This document shows positions 1 through 7,976 of a stretch of DNA of 64,000 nt, in pieces; the first letter of the stretch is position 1, and every line of letters begins with the position of its first letter. This DNA comes from an uncultured Pseudohongiella sp. Its GTDB lineage: Bacteria; Pseudomonadota; Gammaproteobacteria; Pseudomonadales; Pseudohongiellaceae. The stretch is taken from positions 726,438 to 790,437 of the forward strand of contig OX638341.1 in NCBI GenBank assembly GCA_951812965.1. The letters run 5' to 3'. The notes below the pieces were generated by a model that did not search any database, was not told the origin of the DNA, and worked only from the letters and a program-made list of their open reading frames with translations. The position numbers and the translations under genes were made by a program.

Positions 1-1448
1 CTGCGTATGTCCTTCGAGCCCGGGTCGACGCCGAGGGCGATGGCGATGTCGTGCACCGCCTGGGAGGCGAGAATCTCGCCGGAGTCGACTTCCCAGGTGT
101 TCAGGATCTTGCCGCGCAGGGGCATGATGGCCTGGAACTCGCGATCCCGCGCCTGCTTGGCGGACCCGCCGGCGGAATCGCCTTCCACGAGAAACAACTC
201 GCCCTGCATCACGTCCTCGGTGGAGCAGTCGGCGAGCTTGCCGGGCAGGGCCGGGCCCGAGCCGATCTTCTTGCGCACGACCTTCTTGCTCGCCTTGGAG
301 CGGCGCTGGGCATTACCGATCACAATTTCAGCGATGGTTTCGGCTTCGGCGGTATGCTGGTTCAGCCACAGGCTGAAAGCGTCCTTGATGACGCCGGCGA
401 CGAAGACCGCGCATTTGCGCGAGGACAAGCGTTCCTTGGTCTGGCCGGAAAATTGCGGGTCGAGCAACTTGGAAGAAAGTACGAAGCTCAGGTTCTCGAA
501 CACGTCGTCGGGCGTGAGCCGCAGGCCGCGGGGCACGAGATTGCGGAACTCGCAGAACTCGCGCAAGGCATCGAGCAGGCCGGTGCGTAGGCCGCTGACA
601 TGGGTGCCGCCGAGTGGCGTTGGTATCAGGTTTACATAGCTTTCGCAGACCTGGGCGCCGCCCGCGGGCAGCCATTGCAGCGCCCAGTCCACGGCTTCGT
701 CGTTGCCCTTGACCGAACCGGTGAAAGGCTCGGCGGGGACGGTTTCCCATTCCTCGGTGGCCTGGCCGAGGTAGTCCCTGAGGCCGTCCTGGTACTGCCA
801 GGACTCGCTCTGCGACTTGTCGCCGGCGGCGGTATGGTCGAAGAAATTAACAGTGAGGCCCGGGCACAGCACCGCCTTGGCGCGCAAGGCGTGTTTCAGC
901 TTGGGAATCGAGACCCGAGTGGTGTCGAAATAGATGCCGTTCGGGACGAAGCGAATTCTCGTACCGGTATTGCGCATGCCGACTTCGCCGGTGACGCCGA
1001 GATCGCAGGTTTTCTCGCCGTCGCGAAAGACCATGTTGTAGACCTTGCCGCCGCGCTTGACCTCGACTTCGAGATCGCTGGAAAGCGCATTGACGACGGA
1101 TACGCCGACGCCATGCAGGCCTCCGGAGAAGCGATAGCTGCGATCGGAAAACTTCGCGCCGGCGTGAAGCCGCGTGAGGATCAATTCGACCCCGCTGACG
1201 CCTTCTTCGGGATGAATATCGACAGGCATGCCGCGGCCATCGTCGCTGACTTCGACCGAGCCGTCCTGATGCAGGCTGACATTGATTTCCGCGGCATGGC
1301 CGGCAAGCGCCTCGTCGACGCTGTTGTCGACGACTTCCTGCACCAGATGGTTGGGCCGCGAGATGTCGGTGTACATGCCGGGACGCTTTCTGACCGGGTC
1401 CAGTCCGGCCAGTACCTCGATGGCGTCGGCGTTATAGCTACTTCCCAT
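1..1448 (-). CDS. parE: DNA topoisomerase IV subunit B (ParE), 3' end outside window
   Basis: ATPase subunit of topoisomerase IV, which pairs with ParC to unlink daughter chromosomes. The visible 482 codons start MGSSYNADAIEVLAGL, the ParE-type beginning. The GHKL ATP-binding motifs follow: VVDNSVDEALAG near residue 40, DDGRGMPVDIHPEEG near 70 and FSGGLHGVGVSVVNAL near 105. The TOPRIM signature EGDSAGGSAKQARDR is near residue 420. The start ATG is preceded by CAGGAGAG. It is the last gene of a nudF-yqiB-parE order also found in enterobacteria. The reading frame is open to base 1, so the C-terminus lies beyond the window. Confidence 0.97.
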   Translation of the reverse strand, partial: MGSSYNADAIEVLAGLDPVRKRPGMYTDISRPNHLVQEVVDNSVDEALAGHAAEINVSLHQDGSVEVSDDGRGMPVDIHPEEGVSGVELILTRLHAGAKFSDRSYRFSGGLHGVGVSVVNALSSDLEVEVKRGGKVYNMVFRDGEKTCDLGVTGEVGMRNTGTRIRFVPNGIYFDTTRVSIPKLKHALRAKAVLCPGLTVNFFDHTAAGDKSQSESWQYQDGLRDYLGQATEEWETVPAEPFTGSVKGNDEAVDWALQWLPAGGAQVCESYVNLIPTPLGGTHVSGLRTGLLDALREFCEFRNLVPRGLRLTPDDVFENLSFVLSSKLLDPQFSGQTKERLSSRKCAVFVAGVIKDAFSLWLNQHTAEAETIAEIVIGNAQRRSKASKKVVRKKIGSGPALPGKLADCSTEDVMQGELFLVEGDSAGGSAKQARDREFQAIMPLRGKILNTWEVDSGEILASQAVHDIAIALGVDPGSKDIR

Positions 1449-1535
1449 TCTCTCCTGTTCCAAAACAGCAAAAATTTCGCGTAACGGACTATAAAGTTAT
1501 CGCGCGGACGCTGCTTTTCTTGATGTTTCGGCGGC

Positions 1536-2057
1536 TCAGACCTGCAGTGCGATTTCCTCGCCGAGTCCGACGCGTCCGCATTGCAGGCAATGGGTGAGCC
1601 ATTCGCCGAGGAATCGGTTGATCTGAGCTTTCTCGTTGACCTGGTACATGTGCTTGTTGGGCTGCTTGTAACGCAGCTTGAAGCCGCGGTGGCCCTGGTA
1701 GGAAAGCACTTCGGCGGAATTGACGTCGTGGTAGACGCGCACGTGCATGGTCGGATTGGCAATGCGGTCGGGGTCGCCGGGCTGCTGCACGATTTCGAGG
1801 CCGGTGGTGAAGCGGAAGGCTTCGGTGACGCGAATTCTCAGGGTGACGTCTTCGCCGTCCCGGCCGGGAAGCAGAAAGGTGGAAGTATGGCCTTGCAACT
1901 CGGCGGCGGCCTGTTCTTCGTCGAATTCAGATTTCTTGCGGCGCGAGAGGTCACGCCATGCGCGTAACCCGGGTAAAAGTCGCAGCAGCCGAATGTAGTT
2001 GGCATCGCGTTCGGCGATTTCTTCCACCAGGCTGACTTTGTGTTTCCGTTTTGCCAC
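1536..2057 (-). CDS. yqiB: DUF1249 family protein YqiB
   Basis: 173-residue protein of the DUF1249 (YqiB) family, whose molecular function is unknown. The family-like core includes the segments PTMHVRVYHDVNSAEVLSYQ and YKQPNKHMYQVNEKAQINRF, ending LTHCLQCG. The start is GTG, with GGGGAA about 9 bases upstream. It lies between nudF and parE on the same strand, the position it has in E. coli, which supports the assignment. No signal peptide or membrane segment is visible. Confidence 0.88.
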   Translation of the reverse strand: MAKRKHKVSLVEEIAERDANYIRLLRLLPGLRAWRDLSRRKKSEFDEEQAAAELQGHTSTFLLPGRDGEDVTLRIRVTEAFRFTTGLEIVQQPGDPDRIANPTMHVRVYHDVNSAEVLSYQGHRGFKLRYKQPNKHMYQVNEKAQINRFLGEWLTHCLQCGRVGLGEEIALQV

Positions 2058-2148
2058 GGACGTTCCCCGCTTGCCGAATTCGGTCAGGGGCGACTTCCGA
2101 CGCCCCGAGAATCATTGTAACCATTAAAGCGGGGACGCGCACAAGGGC

Positions 2149-2230
2149 GGGCGAGGCTTGCCTCGCACCTACGATTTAGCCAAATTCCTGCTGGTGCGTC
2201 GTTCCTGTAGGGGCGACGCATGCGTCGCCC
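2149..2230. repeat. Type A / type B palindrome pair
   Basis: A degenerate type-A palindrome (2149-2168, ends CTCGCAC instead of CTCGCCC) is followed by a perfect type-B palindrome, GGGCGACGCATGCGTCGCCC (2211-2230), between yqiB and nudF. The pair shows the A-spacer-B organisation seen elsewhere in the window, here with a short, partly decayed spacer. Confidence 0.85.
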
Positions 2231-2275
2231 GCGGGATGCCCGTGATCTGTGACCGGCGAATTCCTGCCGTTTCGT

Positions 2276-2905
2276 TTAACTGATTTCCCAAAGGCGAAGC
2301 AATTCTTCGTGGTGGAGTTGGAGCCACTGGACGGCGATGATGGTCATGGCGTTGTTGATGCGGCCATCCTCGACGGCGGCGATGAGATCATGGTAAGGAA
2401 CCACCACGACTTCGATGTCTTCGTGTTCTTCATCGAGGCCGTGGATGCCGCCGGCGCTGCTTGCGTCCACTTTTCCGCAGAATAGGCTGATGTGTTCGTT
2501 GCCGACGCCGGGGCTGTTGTAGTAGTCGCAGATTCGAACGACGTTTACGGGTTCGATGCCGGATTCCTCGCGGCTTTCGCGATGGGCGACCCGCAGCGGG
2601 TCTTCGCCTTCGTCGACCATGCCGGCGACCAGTTCGAGCATCCAGGGGCTGCGCGGCTCGTCGATCATACCGACGCGGAACTGCCGCACAAGCACAGCTT
2701 CGCGGTGACCGGGGTCATAGAGCAGCACGCCCACGCCGCGGGGGCGCACGATGAGTTCGCGGCGAAACGGCTCGCTGTCGCCCCCGGCGAACAGACGGTG
2801 GCGCAGAATCAGCTCATCGACGCGCAAGTAGCCGGCGTGCAACGGCTTGCGAGCAAGGACGCTGACATGCTCGTGGCCGAATTTCGAGTACAGGTCGCTG
2901 GACAT
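2276..2905 (-). CDS. nudF: ADP-ribose pyrophosphatase (Nudix hydrolase)
   Basis: Cytosolic Nudix hydrolase of the ADP-ribose diphosphatase type, splitting ADP-ribose into AMP and ribose 5-phosphate. The 209-residue length fits NudF. The Nudix box is complete: GMVDEGEDPLRVAHRESREE followed by SGI satisfies G-x5-E-x7-RE-U-x-EE-x-G-U. The preceding MLELVAG is also typical of the ADPRase subfamily. It is the first gene of the nudF-yqiB-parE group. A 26-bp near-perfect palindrome lies about 40 bp upstream of its ATG. Confidence 0.93.
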   Translation of the reverse strand: MSSDLYSKFGHEHVSVLARKPLHAGYLRVDELILRHRLFAGGDSEPFRRELIVRPRGVGVLLYDPGHREAVLVRQFRVGMIDEPRSPWMLELVAGMVDEGEDPLRVAHRESREESGIEPVNVVRICDYYNSPGVGNEHISLFCGKVDASSAGGIHGLDEEHEDIEVVVVPYHDLIAAVEDGRINNAMTIIAVQWLQLHHEELLRLWEIS

Positions 2906-2943
2906 TTTCTGGAATTCCGCTTGCGTTCAGGAGGTCTCATTAC

Positions 2944-2969
2944 GCTACTGAGTAAATTTACTCAATAGC
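2944..2969. promoter_or_regulatory. 26-bp palindrome upstream of nudF
   Basis: TGAGTAAATTTACTCA (2949-2964) is a perfect 16-bp palindrome. Including the flanking GCTA and TAGC, 24 of 26 positions are symmetric. It overlaps the arsC stop codon and is AT-rich at its centre. It may be an operator for nudF-yqiB-parE. There is no U-run on either side, so a terminator is unlikely. Confidence 0.45.
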
Positions 2970-3380
2970 GTAACGGGCCGTATCGGCCAACAGTTTTTTG
3001 ACGCCGGCCCTGATTTCGAGGCAGACGCGGTCGAAACCCGCGCGGACTTCCTTTTCGGGGCCGGTAAAGCCGGCGGGGTCGTCGAAGGGAAGATGAAGCT
3101 TGCGCTTGCCGGGCGGGATGATGGGGCAATGAACGTCGGCGTGGGAGCAGACGGTGACGATAAGGTCTGCGCGCTCGATCATTTCATCGCTGAGTACGTC
3201 CGAAGTCTGACTGCCGATATCGACGCCCTGCCGGGCCATGGCGCCGACAGCGCGCGGATTGAGGCCGTGAGCTTCGAGGCCGGCGGAGTTGACCTCGAAA
3301 TCAGGCGCGAGGGCCTTCGCCCAGCCTTCCGCCATTTGCGAGCGGCAGGAATTTCCGGTGCAGACAAAAAGGATATTCAT
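2958..3380 (-). CDS. arsC: Arsenate reductase, LMW-phosphatase fold (thioredoxin-linked type)
   Basis: Reduces arsenate to arsenite through a cysteine relay. The 140-residue protein opens with the phosphatase-loop motif CTGNSCRS (Cys7, Arg13). It also keeps a second pair, Cys78 and Cys85, in VCSHADVHCP. Their 7-residue spacing matches the redox pair of Staphylococcus aureus ArsC, so the thioredoxin-coupled type is favoured over a plain tyrosine phosphatase. I chose the ATG giving MNILFVCTG because the P-loop is N-terminal in this family. GGAGT lies upstream. No arsenite pump or ArsR neighbour is present. Confidence 0.85.
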   Translation of the reverse strand: MNILFVCTGNSCRSQMAEGWAKALAPDFEVNSAGLEAHGLNPRAVGAMARQGVDIGSQTSDVLSDEMIERADLIVTVCSHADVHCPIIPPGKRKLHLPFDDPAGFTGPEKEVRAGFDRVCLEIRAGVKKLLADTARYAIE

Positions 3381-3507
3381 GAAGCGGGACTCCAGTCCGA
3401 CCTGAAAGCGGCGGAACGACAAGGCCGCCGCCAGGAGCACACATTATAAGTGGATTGGGTTACAATTCCGCTCGCCCCTCTACCCCAAATCAATCAGGAA
3501 CCATCAG

Positions 3508-4071
3508 ATGCCATTGCCCGAAGCCGAGGCGAGGGAGCCTCTACACACTCGCAGTATCAGCTATCAAGGATATCGGCGGAAAGATGGCCTGTGGGACATC
3601 GAAGCCCACATGACCGACGTCAAGTCCTACAGCTTCCAGAACCACTTCCGCGGCACGATCGAAGTCGGCGAGCCGCTGCACGAGATGCTGCTGCGGGTCA
3701 CCATCGACGACGAATTCGTGATCCGGGACGTGATCGCCGTAACCGAAAACGGCCCCTTCGAGAACTGTCACGAGATCGTCGACGCCTACAAATCCCTTGC
3801 CGGCATCACGATGGGCCCCGGCTGGCGCCGGAACATCCGCCAGAAGGTCGGCGGCGTGAACGGCTGCACGCATCTGACCGAATTGCTGTTTCCGATGGCG
3901 ACAGTGGCGATGCAGACCTTGTGGGCGTTCAAGAATCACCGCCGGCACAAGACCGACCAGGATCACACCCGCGATCGCGCCCGCCCCGGAATCCTCGACA
4001 CCTGCCACGCCTGGGCCGCAACATCCCCGGTAGTAAAACGCAACGCACCGGACTTCTATACTGGCCCGTAG
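3508..4071 (+). CDS. DUF2889 domain protein
   Basis: 187-residue protein of the DUF2889 family, function unknown. Family-type segments include LHTRSISYQGYRRKDGLWDIE, DDEFVIRDV, the Gly-Pro-Gly-Trp turn in LAGITMGPGW and VNGCTHLTELL. AGGAACC precedes the ATG. The last ~25 residues (from about WAATSPVV) look non-family. The TAG stop lies in the conserved GTAGG flank of a type-A palindrome, so the repeat appears to define the present C-terminus. Confidence 0.82.
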   Translation: MPLPEAEAREPLHTRSISYQGYRRKDGLWDIEAHMTDVKSYSFQNHFRGTIEVGEPLHEMLLRVTIDDEFVIRDVIAVTENGPFENCHEIVDAYKSLAGITMGPGWRRNIRQKVGGVNGCTHLTELLFPMATVAMQTLWAFKNHRRHKTDQDHTRDRARPGILDTCHAWAATSPVVKRNAPDFYTGP

Positions 4072-4151
4072 GGGCGAGGCATGCCTCGCCCGCGTTTCGG
4101 ATCTGCAACTGGGCGCGAACATCCCCGGGCGACGCATGCGTCGCCCCTACA
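4067..4151. repeat. Type A / type B palindrome pair (MITE-like unit)
   Basis: A perfect type-A palindrome (4072-4091) with flank GTAG on its left and GCG on its right faces a perfect type-B palindrome (4127-4146) with CCC on its left and CTAC on its right. The two outer flanks are mirror images (GTAGGGGCGA and TCGCCCCTAC). The whole therefore reads as an 80-bp element with long terminal inverted repeats. Confidence 0.85.
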
Positions 4152-4200
4152 GGCGCGACAATCTACATCGGATACCCGCGCAAACGATTGCCCTCGCCAC

Positions 4201-6378
4201 TTACCGATAAAACAGCGGGATGTTGACAGTAATCGTCACGCCTTCGACGTCTTCGCGATTGTCGGCGCGAATCTGGCCGTTATGGAAATCGGTGACCAGG
4301 CGGGCGATATGCAGGCCCATGCCGAGATGCGGCTGCTTCTGTTTCTGGTGCGGCCGCACTGAAACCATGGATTCGAAAATCCGGTCCTTCATTTCCTGCG
4401 GCAGATAGGGCCCCGCGTTGCTGATGCGGATCACGGCAGTGTCGCGCACGATACGGCAATCGACCGCGATGGCTTGCCCCGTGTGGGAAAATTCCACCGC
4501 GTTCGCGACCAGCTTGTCGAGTAGCTGGGCGACATATTCCGGCACGCCCTTGACGAAAATCGAATAGTCGCCGATTTCGAGGGTGAAATTCGAGTCGGGA
4601 TAGGCGAGCCGGTAGCCTTCCACGCAACCCTTGACGACCTCGGCGAGATCGATGATTTCCTTTTCCGAGGTCTGCAACATCTGTTCGAGCCGAGTCGCCT
4701 CGCTCATATTGGTCAGAATCAGATTGAGCCGGCTGATGCCCTCTTCGGCGCGCTTGATATAGACCTGGGATTCCTCGGGATTGTCGGTGCTGCCGAGATT
4801 CTCGATCGAAGAGCGCACCACGGTCACCGGCGTGCGCAATTCGTGAGAGAGCCGCGAGGACATGTTCTCCAGGTAGCTGGTGTACTGGCTGAGACGTTCG
4901 ACGATACTGGAAAAACTGCGCGAGAGGTCGCCGATTTCGTCGGAATTGGGCGAAGGCACGATGGTGTTGCGCACCCGGCCGCTGTCGTCGATGATGCCCT
5001 CGGCCTGGTTGCGCAGACCGCGTACGCGGTTGGATATTCTCGAGGCGAAGAAGAATAGGCCGAGCGTGACCGCCAGCATCACCGCGATGATGGTGTTGAA
5101 CAACCCTTCGAGCGCCTGATTGCGGAAACTGCGCAGCCCGTTCATGTTCTGGTCGACGATGACAGCCCCGATCACTTCGTTGCCCGCGAAAATCGGATGA
5201 CTGGCTTCCAGAATCACGGTCTGCGTGTCCTGCAGTTCGCGGAAGCGGGTGAAAGGCTCGCCACTGAGCGCCGCGGCAATGTGATCCCCTTCGCGGGCGA
5301 CCTCGGAATAGAGATCGTCGATGAAATTCGTGCTCGGCTGGGTAAGAAGCAGGTTGTACAGCGGCGACAGCACGTTGTTCTGGACGAAAGCCCAGTAACC
5401 TTCGTCCGACGAATTGTTGATATTGGACAGAAGCAGACCGGTGGCGCTCTGGATATCGCCCACGGTAAGCAGCACCCGGCCGGAACGGTCGACGACCTGG
5501 ATGTGTGAGTTGCTGCGGCCCATGCCGGCAACGATGCGGTCGATTTCCGGCGTCGGCCGCTGCAGCGAACCGAGCCGGTCGCCGACGAGGGACTTGTGGG
5601 TGGCGACGACTGTCGCGATATCGCGTTCGACTGGATCGTCCACGTCGAATATCGCAAAGCCGATTCTCTCGCCCAACATATCCATCGGAATTTGCAATTC
5701 GACTTCATAGCCGCCGTCGACTTCGTACCATTGCCCGCTCAGGCGCTCCTCGTAGATCGGATCGCTGAAATCCTCGTTGACGCGAAAAGGGTAAAGAAAT
5801 TCCGGCTCGTGGGGAGCGATGACGATGCGCTGCACCTCGCGGCCGTCCGCGGTCAGCATGGAAATCTGCAGGAAATCGCTGCTGATCACGCTGAGGGATT
5901 CGCGCGAGCGATAGACGATGTGATCGTCGCGCACCTTGAAATAGGCGTAGAGCGATCCGTTGTGCTCGCCCACCATGCTGCGGAAGGAAAGCGAATCGTC
6001 ATGGGCGTAGATGCGCGCGGGATTGAGCGGTGTGCGCAGGTAGTCGGCCTTGTTGTATTCGAGTTCGTATTGCTGGTAGGCGCCCCAGTCGACCAGCGAG
6101 CCGTCGTTCAGCGACAGCGGCGAATAGACGGGATAAATATAGATATCCCCGGTTCGCGTCGCGCGGCCAAAGGTGCCTTCGTCGAACAGTTCCGGCCGGT
6201 CGTTGAGCGCCGTGGCGAGCGCCCGCGCTTCGCCGAGCACGGTCAGTTCCTGGCCGCTGCGCAGGTACTCGTCCATGGCGAGGATGTACTGGTAGACCAG
6301 CACCGGAATGAGCAGCAGCAGGCTGGAAAGGAAAATCAGCTTGAAACGGATGCTGGCCAGAATATTGAGCAGCTTCAT
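4201..6378 (-). CDS. pdsS: Sensor histidine kinase, PdsS-like (proteobacterial dedicated sortase system)
   Basis: 725-residue membrane sensor kinase. An N-terminal transmembrane helix (FKLIFLSSLLLLIPVLVYQYIL) is followed by a large periplasmic region to about residue 435. A second helix, HAMP-like linker (EIGDLSRSFSSIVERL), HisKA with phospho-His in SHELRTPVTVVRSS, and an ATPase domain (N box LLDKLVANAVEFS, G box HLGMGLHIARLV) complete it. The HisKA and linker sequence resembles the dedicated-sortase kinases (family TIGR03785 from memory). Its ATG follows the regulator's stop after one base, indicating translational coupling. No sortase or sortase substrate is visible next to it. Confidence 0.82.
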   Translation of the reverse strand: MKLLNILASIRFKLIFLSSLLLLIPVLVYQYILAMDEYLRSGQELTVLGEARALATALNDRPELFDEGTFGRATRTGDIYIYPVYSPLSLNDGSLVDWGAYQQYELEYNKADYLRTPLNPARIYAHDDSLSFRSMVGEHNGSLYAYFKVRDDHIVYRSRESLSVISSDFLQISMLTADGREVQRIVIAPHEPEFLYPFRVNEDFSDPIYEERLSGQWYEVDGGYEVELQIPMDMLGERIGFAIFDVDDPVERDIATVVATHKSLVGDRLGSLQRPTPEIDRIVAGMGRSNSHIQVVDRSGRVLLTVGDIQSATGLLLSNINNSSDEGYWAFVQNNVLSPLYNLLLTQPSTNFIDDLYSEVAREGDHIAAALSGEPFTRFRELQDTQTVILEASHPIFAGNEVIGAVIVDQNMNGLRSFRNQALEGLFNTIIAVMLAVTLGLFFFASRISNRVRGLRNQAEGIIDDSGRVRNTIVPSPNSDEIGDLSRSFSSIVERLSQYTSYLENMSSRLSHELRTPVTVVRSSIENLGSTDNPEESQVYIKRAEEGISRLNLILTNMSEATRLEQMLQTSEKEIIDLAEVVKGCVEGYRLAYPDSNFTLEIGDYSIFVKGVPEYVAQLLDKLVANAVEFSHTGQAIAVDCRIVRDTAVIRISNAGPYLPQEMKDRIFESMVSVRPHQKQKQPHLGMGLHIARLVTDFHNGQIRADNREDVEGVTITVNIPLFYR

Positions 6379-6379
6379 A

Positions 6380-7072
6380 CTAGGCGGTATTCCAGCGATA
6401 ACCAATGCCGTATACGGTCTCGATGCAGTTGAATTCCGGGTCGATCTGCATGAACTTCTTGCGGATTCGCTTGATATGCGAAGTAATCGTGCTGCCGTCG
6501 ACGAAGATTTTCGACTCTTGCATCAGCGACTGGCGGCTTTTCACATGGCCGGGAAATTTCGCCAGCGCGTGCACCATCCAGAACTCGGTCACGGTCAGGG
6601 GCACCACATGGCCCGACCATTGCACCGCGAGCCGCCCGATATCCAGTGTCAGCTTGTCGCGCTGCAACAGGTTTTCCGGCGACGACGGCTTGTCGAGAAT
6701 ATCCTGGCGCCGGAACAGCGCGGCGATACGGGCCGTCAGATGGGGCAGGCTGATGTCCTTGGTCAGATAGTCGTCCGCGCCCATGCGCAAACCGCTTACC
6801 GTATCGAAATCGTTGTCGCGGGCGGTCAGGAATATGATGGGCAGGGTGTTCGACATGGAACGCAATTCCTGGCACAAGGTGAAGCCGCCGTCGATCTCTT
6901 CATCGAGCCCGATGTCGATAATCGCCAGGTTCGGCAGGCGCACGCCGAAGGCGCCCATGGCCTCCCGGCGGTTGGCGTAGGTTTGCACGTCATATCCCTG
7001 GCGACGCAATACATCCGCGTAGTTCTCGCGAAGCGCCGCCTCGTCTTCGACGATAGCGATTCGTCTGCTCAT
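6380..7072 (-). CDS. pdsR: Response regulator, PdsR-like
   Basis: 230-residue OmpR/PhoB-type regulator. The receiver domain spans about residues 3-118, with acidic pocket VEDE, phospho-Asp in AIIDIGLDEEID and Lys in ADDYLTKDIS. A winged-helix DNA-binding domain follows (VTEFWMVHALAKFPGHVKSR, SHIKRIRKKF). The receiver sequence RIAIVEDEAALRENYADVLR and DFDTVSGLRMGADDYLTKD match my memory of the regulator of the proteobacterial dedicated sortase system. It is the first gene of a two-gene operon with the kinase. Confidence 0.85.
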   Translation of the reverse strand: MSRRIAIVEDEAALRENYADVLRRQGYDVQTYANRREAMGAFGVRLPNLAIIDIGLDEEIDGGFTLCQELRSMSNTLPIIFLTARDNDFDTVSGLRMGADDYLTKDISLPHLTARIAALFRRQDILDKPSSPENLLQRDKLTLDIGRLAVQWSGHVVPLTVTEFWMVHALAKFPGHVKSRQSLMQESKIFVDGSTITSHIKRIRKKFMQIDPEFNCIETVYGIGYRWNTA

Positions 7073-7316
7073 CGGTCGGATTGCAACCCTCTTTTCACTG
7101 GCCCGATCAAATATAACGCAATCGGCGGGAGCCTTGAGAAACGGATTCAGTCGCCCCTTGTGATTGCCATTATTCTGCCATATTTAATCAGCACATGGGC
7201 TCAATCCATGCCTTGAGCCGCAATAAAGCTGCTGTTAAATGGAAACCGTTCGCCGGACCCTCGCCGGCGTTTGTTTCGGGTTTCGACCCCTATTGAAATC
7301 CGATTGGGAGCTGGAG
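7073..7316. other. Divergent intergenic region
   Basis: 244 bp between the divergently transcribed pdsR-like and GST genes, more AT-rich than its surroundings. It must hold both promoters. TTGTGA followed by ATATTTA near 7158-7190 could serve the GST, but the match is weak. No repeat, RNA gene or strong operator was seen. Confidence 0.4.
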
Positions 7317-7976
7317 ATGAAAGACATTCGACTCGTAATCGGGGACAAGAACTATTCTTCATGGTCATTGTGTCCGTGGCTACTGCTCAAGATGTACGAC
7401 ATCGAATTCGATGAAATCATGATTGCGCTGTACCAGGACAATACGGCGGAAAAACTTGGGCCGTATTCTCCCTCCCTGAAAGTGCCCGTGCTCCTGCATC
7501 GGGAGATTACCGTGTGGGATTCCCTGGCGATCTGCGAATATATCAACGAGGAATTCCTGCAAGGCAGCGCCTGGCCGGCCAGTCCGCGCCGCAGGGCCAG
7601 CGCGAGATCGGTCAGCGCCGAAGTTCATTCCGAATTCGCCACCTTGAAGGAAACCTGGCGGATGAACTGCAAGGCTTCGATCAAGTTGTCGCTGTCCGAA
7701 CAGTTGTACAACGAGGTGGCCCGTGTCGACGCGATCTGGAGTTGCTGCCGGCACAAGCACGGTGAGAACGGCAACTACCTGTTCGGCCGCTTTTCCATTG
7801 CCGATTGCATGTTCGCGCCAACCGCGGTGATCTTCAACAGCTATCAGCCGGAATTGAGCCAGACCGCCAGAAGTTATCTGAATACGCTGCTGGACAATCC
7901 CTTCATACAAAAATGGATGGTCGAGGGCCGCGGCGAAGTCGAGCGGCTGCCGGCGGCCTGGGCGCACGCAAGCTAG
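7317..7976 (+). CDS. Glutathione S-transferase family protein
   Basis: 219-residue cytosolic GST-fold protein. The N-terminal thioredoxin-like half has the catalytic-loop region IGDKNYSSWSLCPWLLLK, the cis-Pro motif LKVPVLL and the glutathione-binding WDSLAICEYINEEF. The C-terminal helical half contains FGRFSIADCMFAPTAV, the usual N-capping and hydrophobic motif. I chose the ATG preceded by GGGAGCTGGAG, which places the Trx fold at the N-terminus. The gene overlaps the convergent DAHP synthase gene by 4 bases. The substrate is unknown. Confidence 0.85.
   Translation: MKDIRLVIGDKNYSSWSLCPWLLLKMYDIEFDEIMIALYQDNTAEKLGPYSPSLKVPVLLHREITVWDSLAICEYINEEFLQGSAWPASPRRRASARSVSAEVHSEFATLKETWRMNCKASIKLSLSEQLYNEVARVDAIWSCCRHKHGENGNYLFGRFSIADCMFAPTAVIFNSYQPELSQTARSYLNTLLDNPFIQKWMVEGRGEVERLPAAWAHAS

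Noticed and set aside
2958..3440. Longer start for arsC (20 extra residues)
   Set aside because: The P-loop Cys is near residue 7-10 in the family. The extension would push it to 27.
7239..7316. Longer N-terminus for the GST (26 extra residues)
   Set aside because: The extension precedes the Trx fold, has no family match and lacks a ribosome-binding site, while the downstream ATG has GGGAGCTGGAG.
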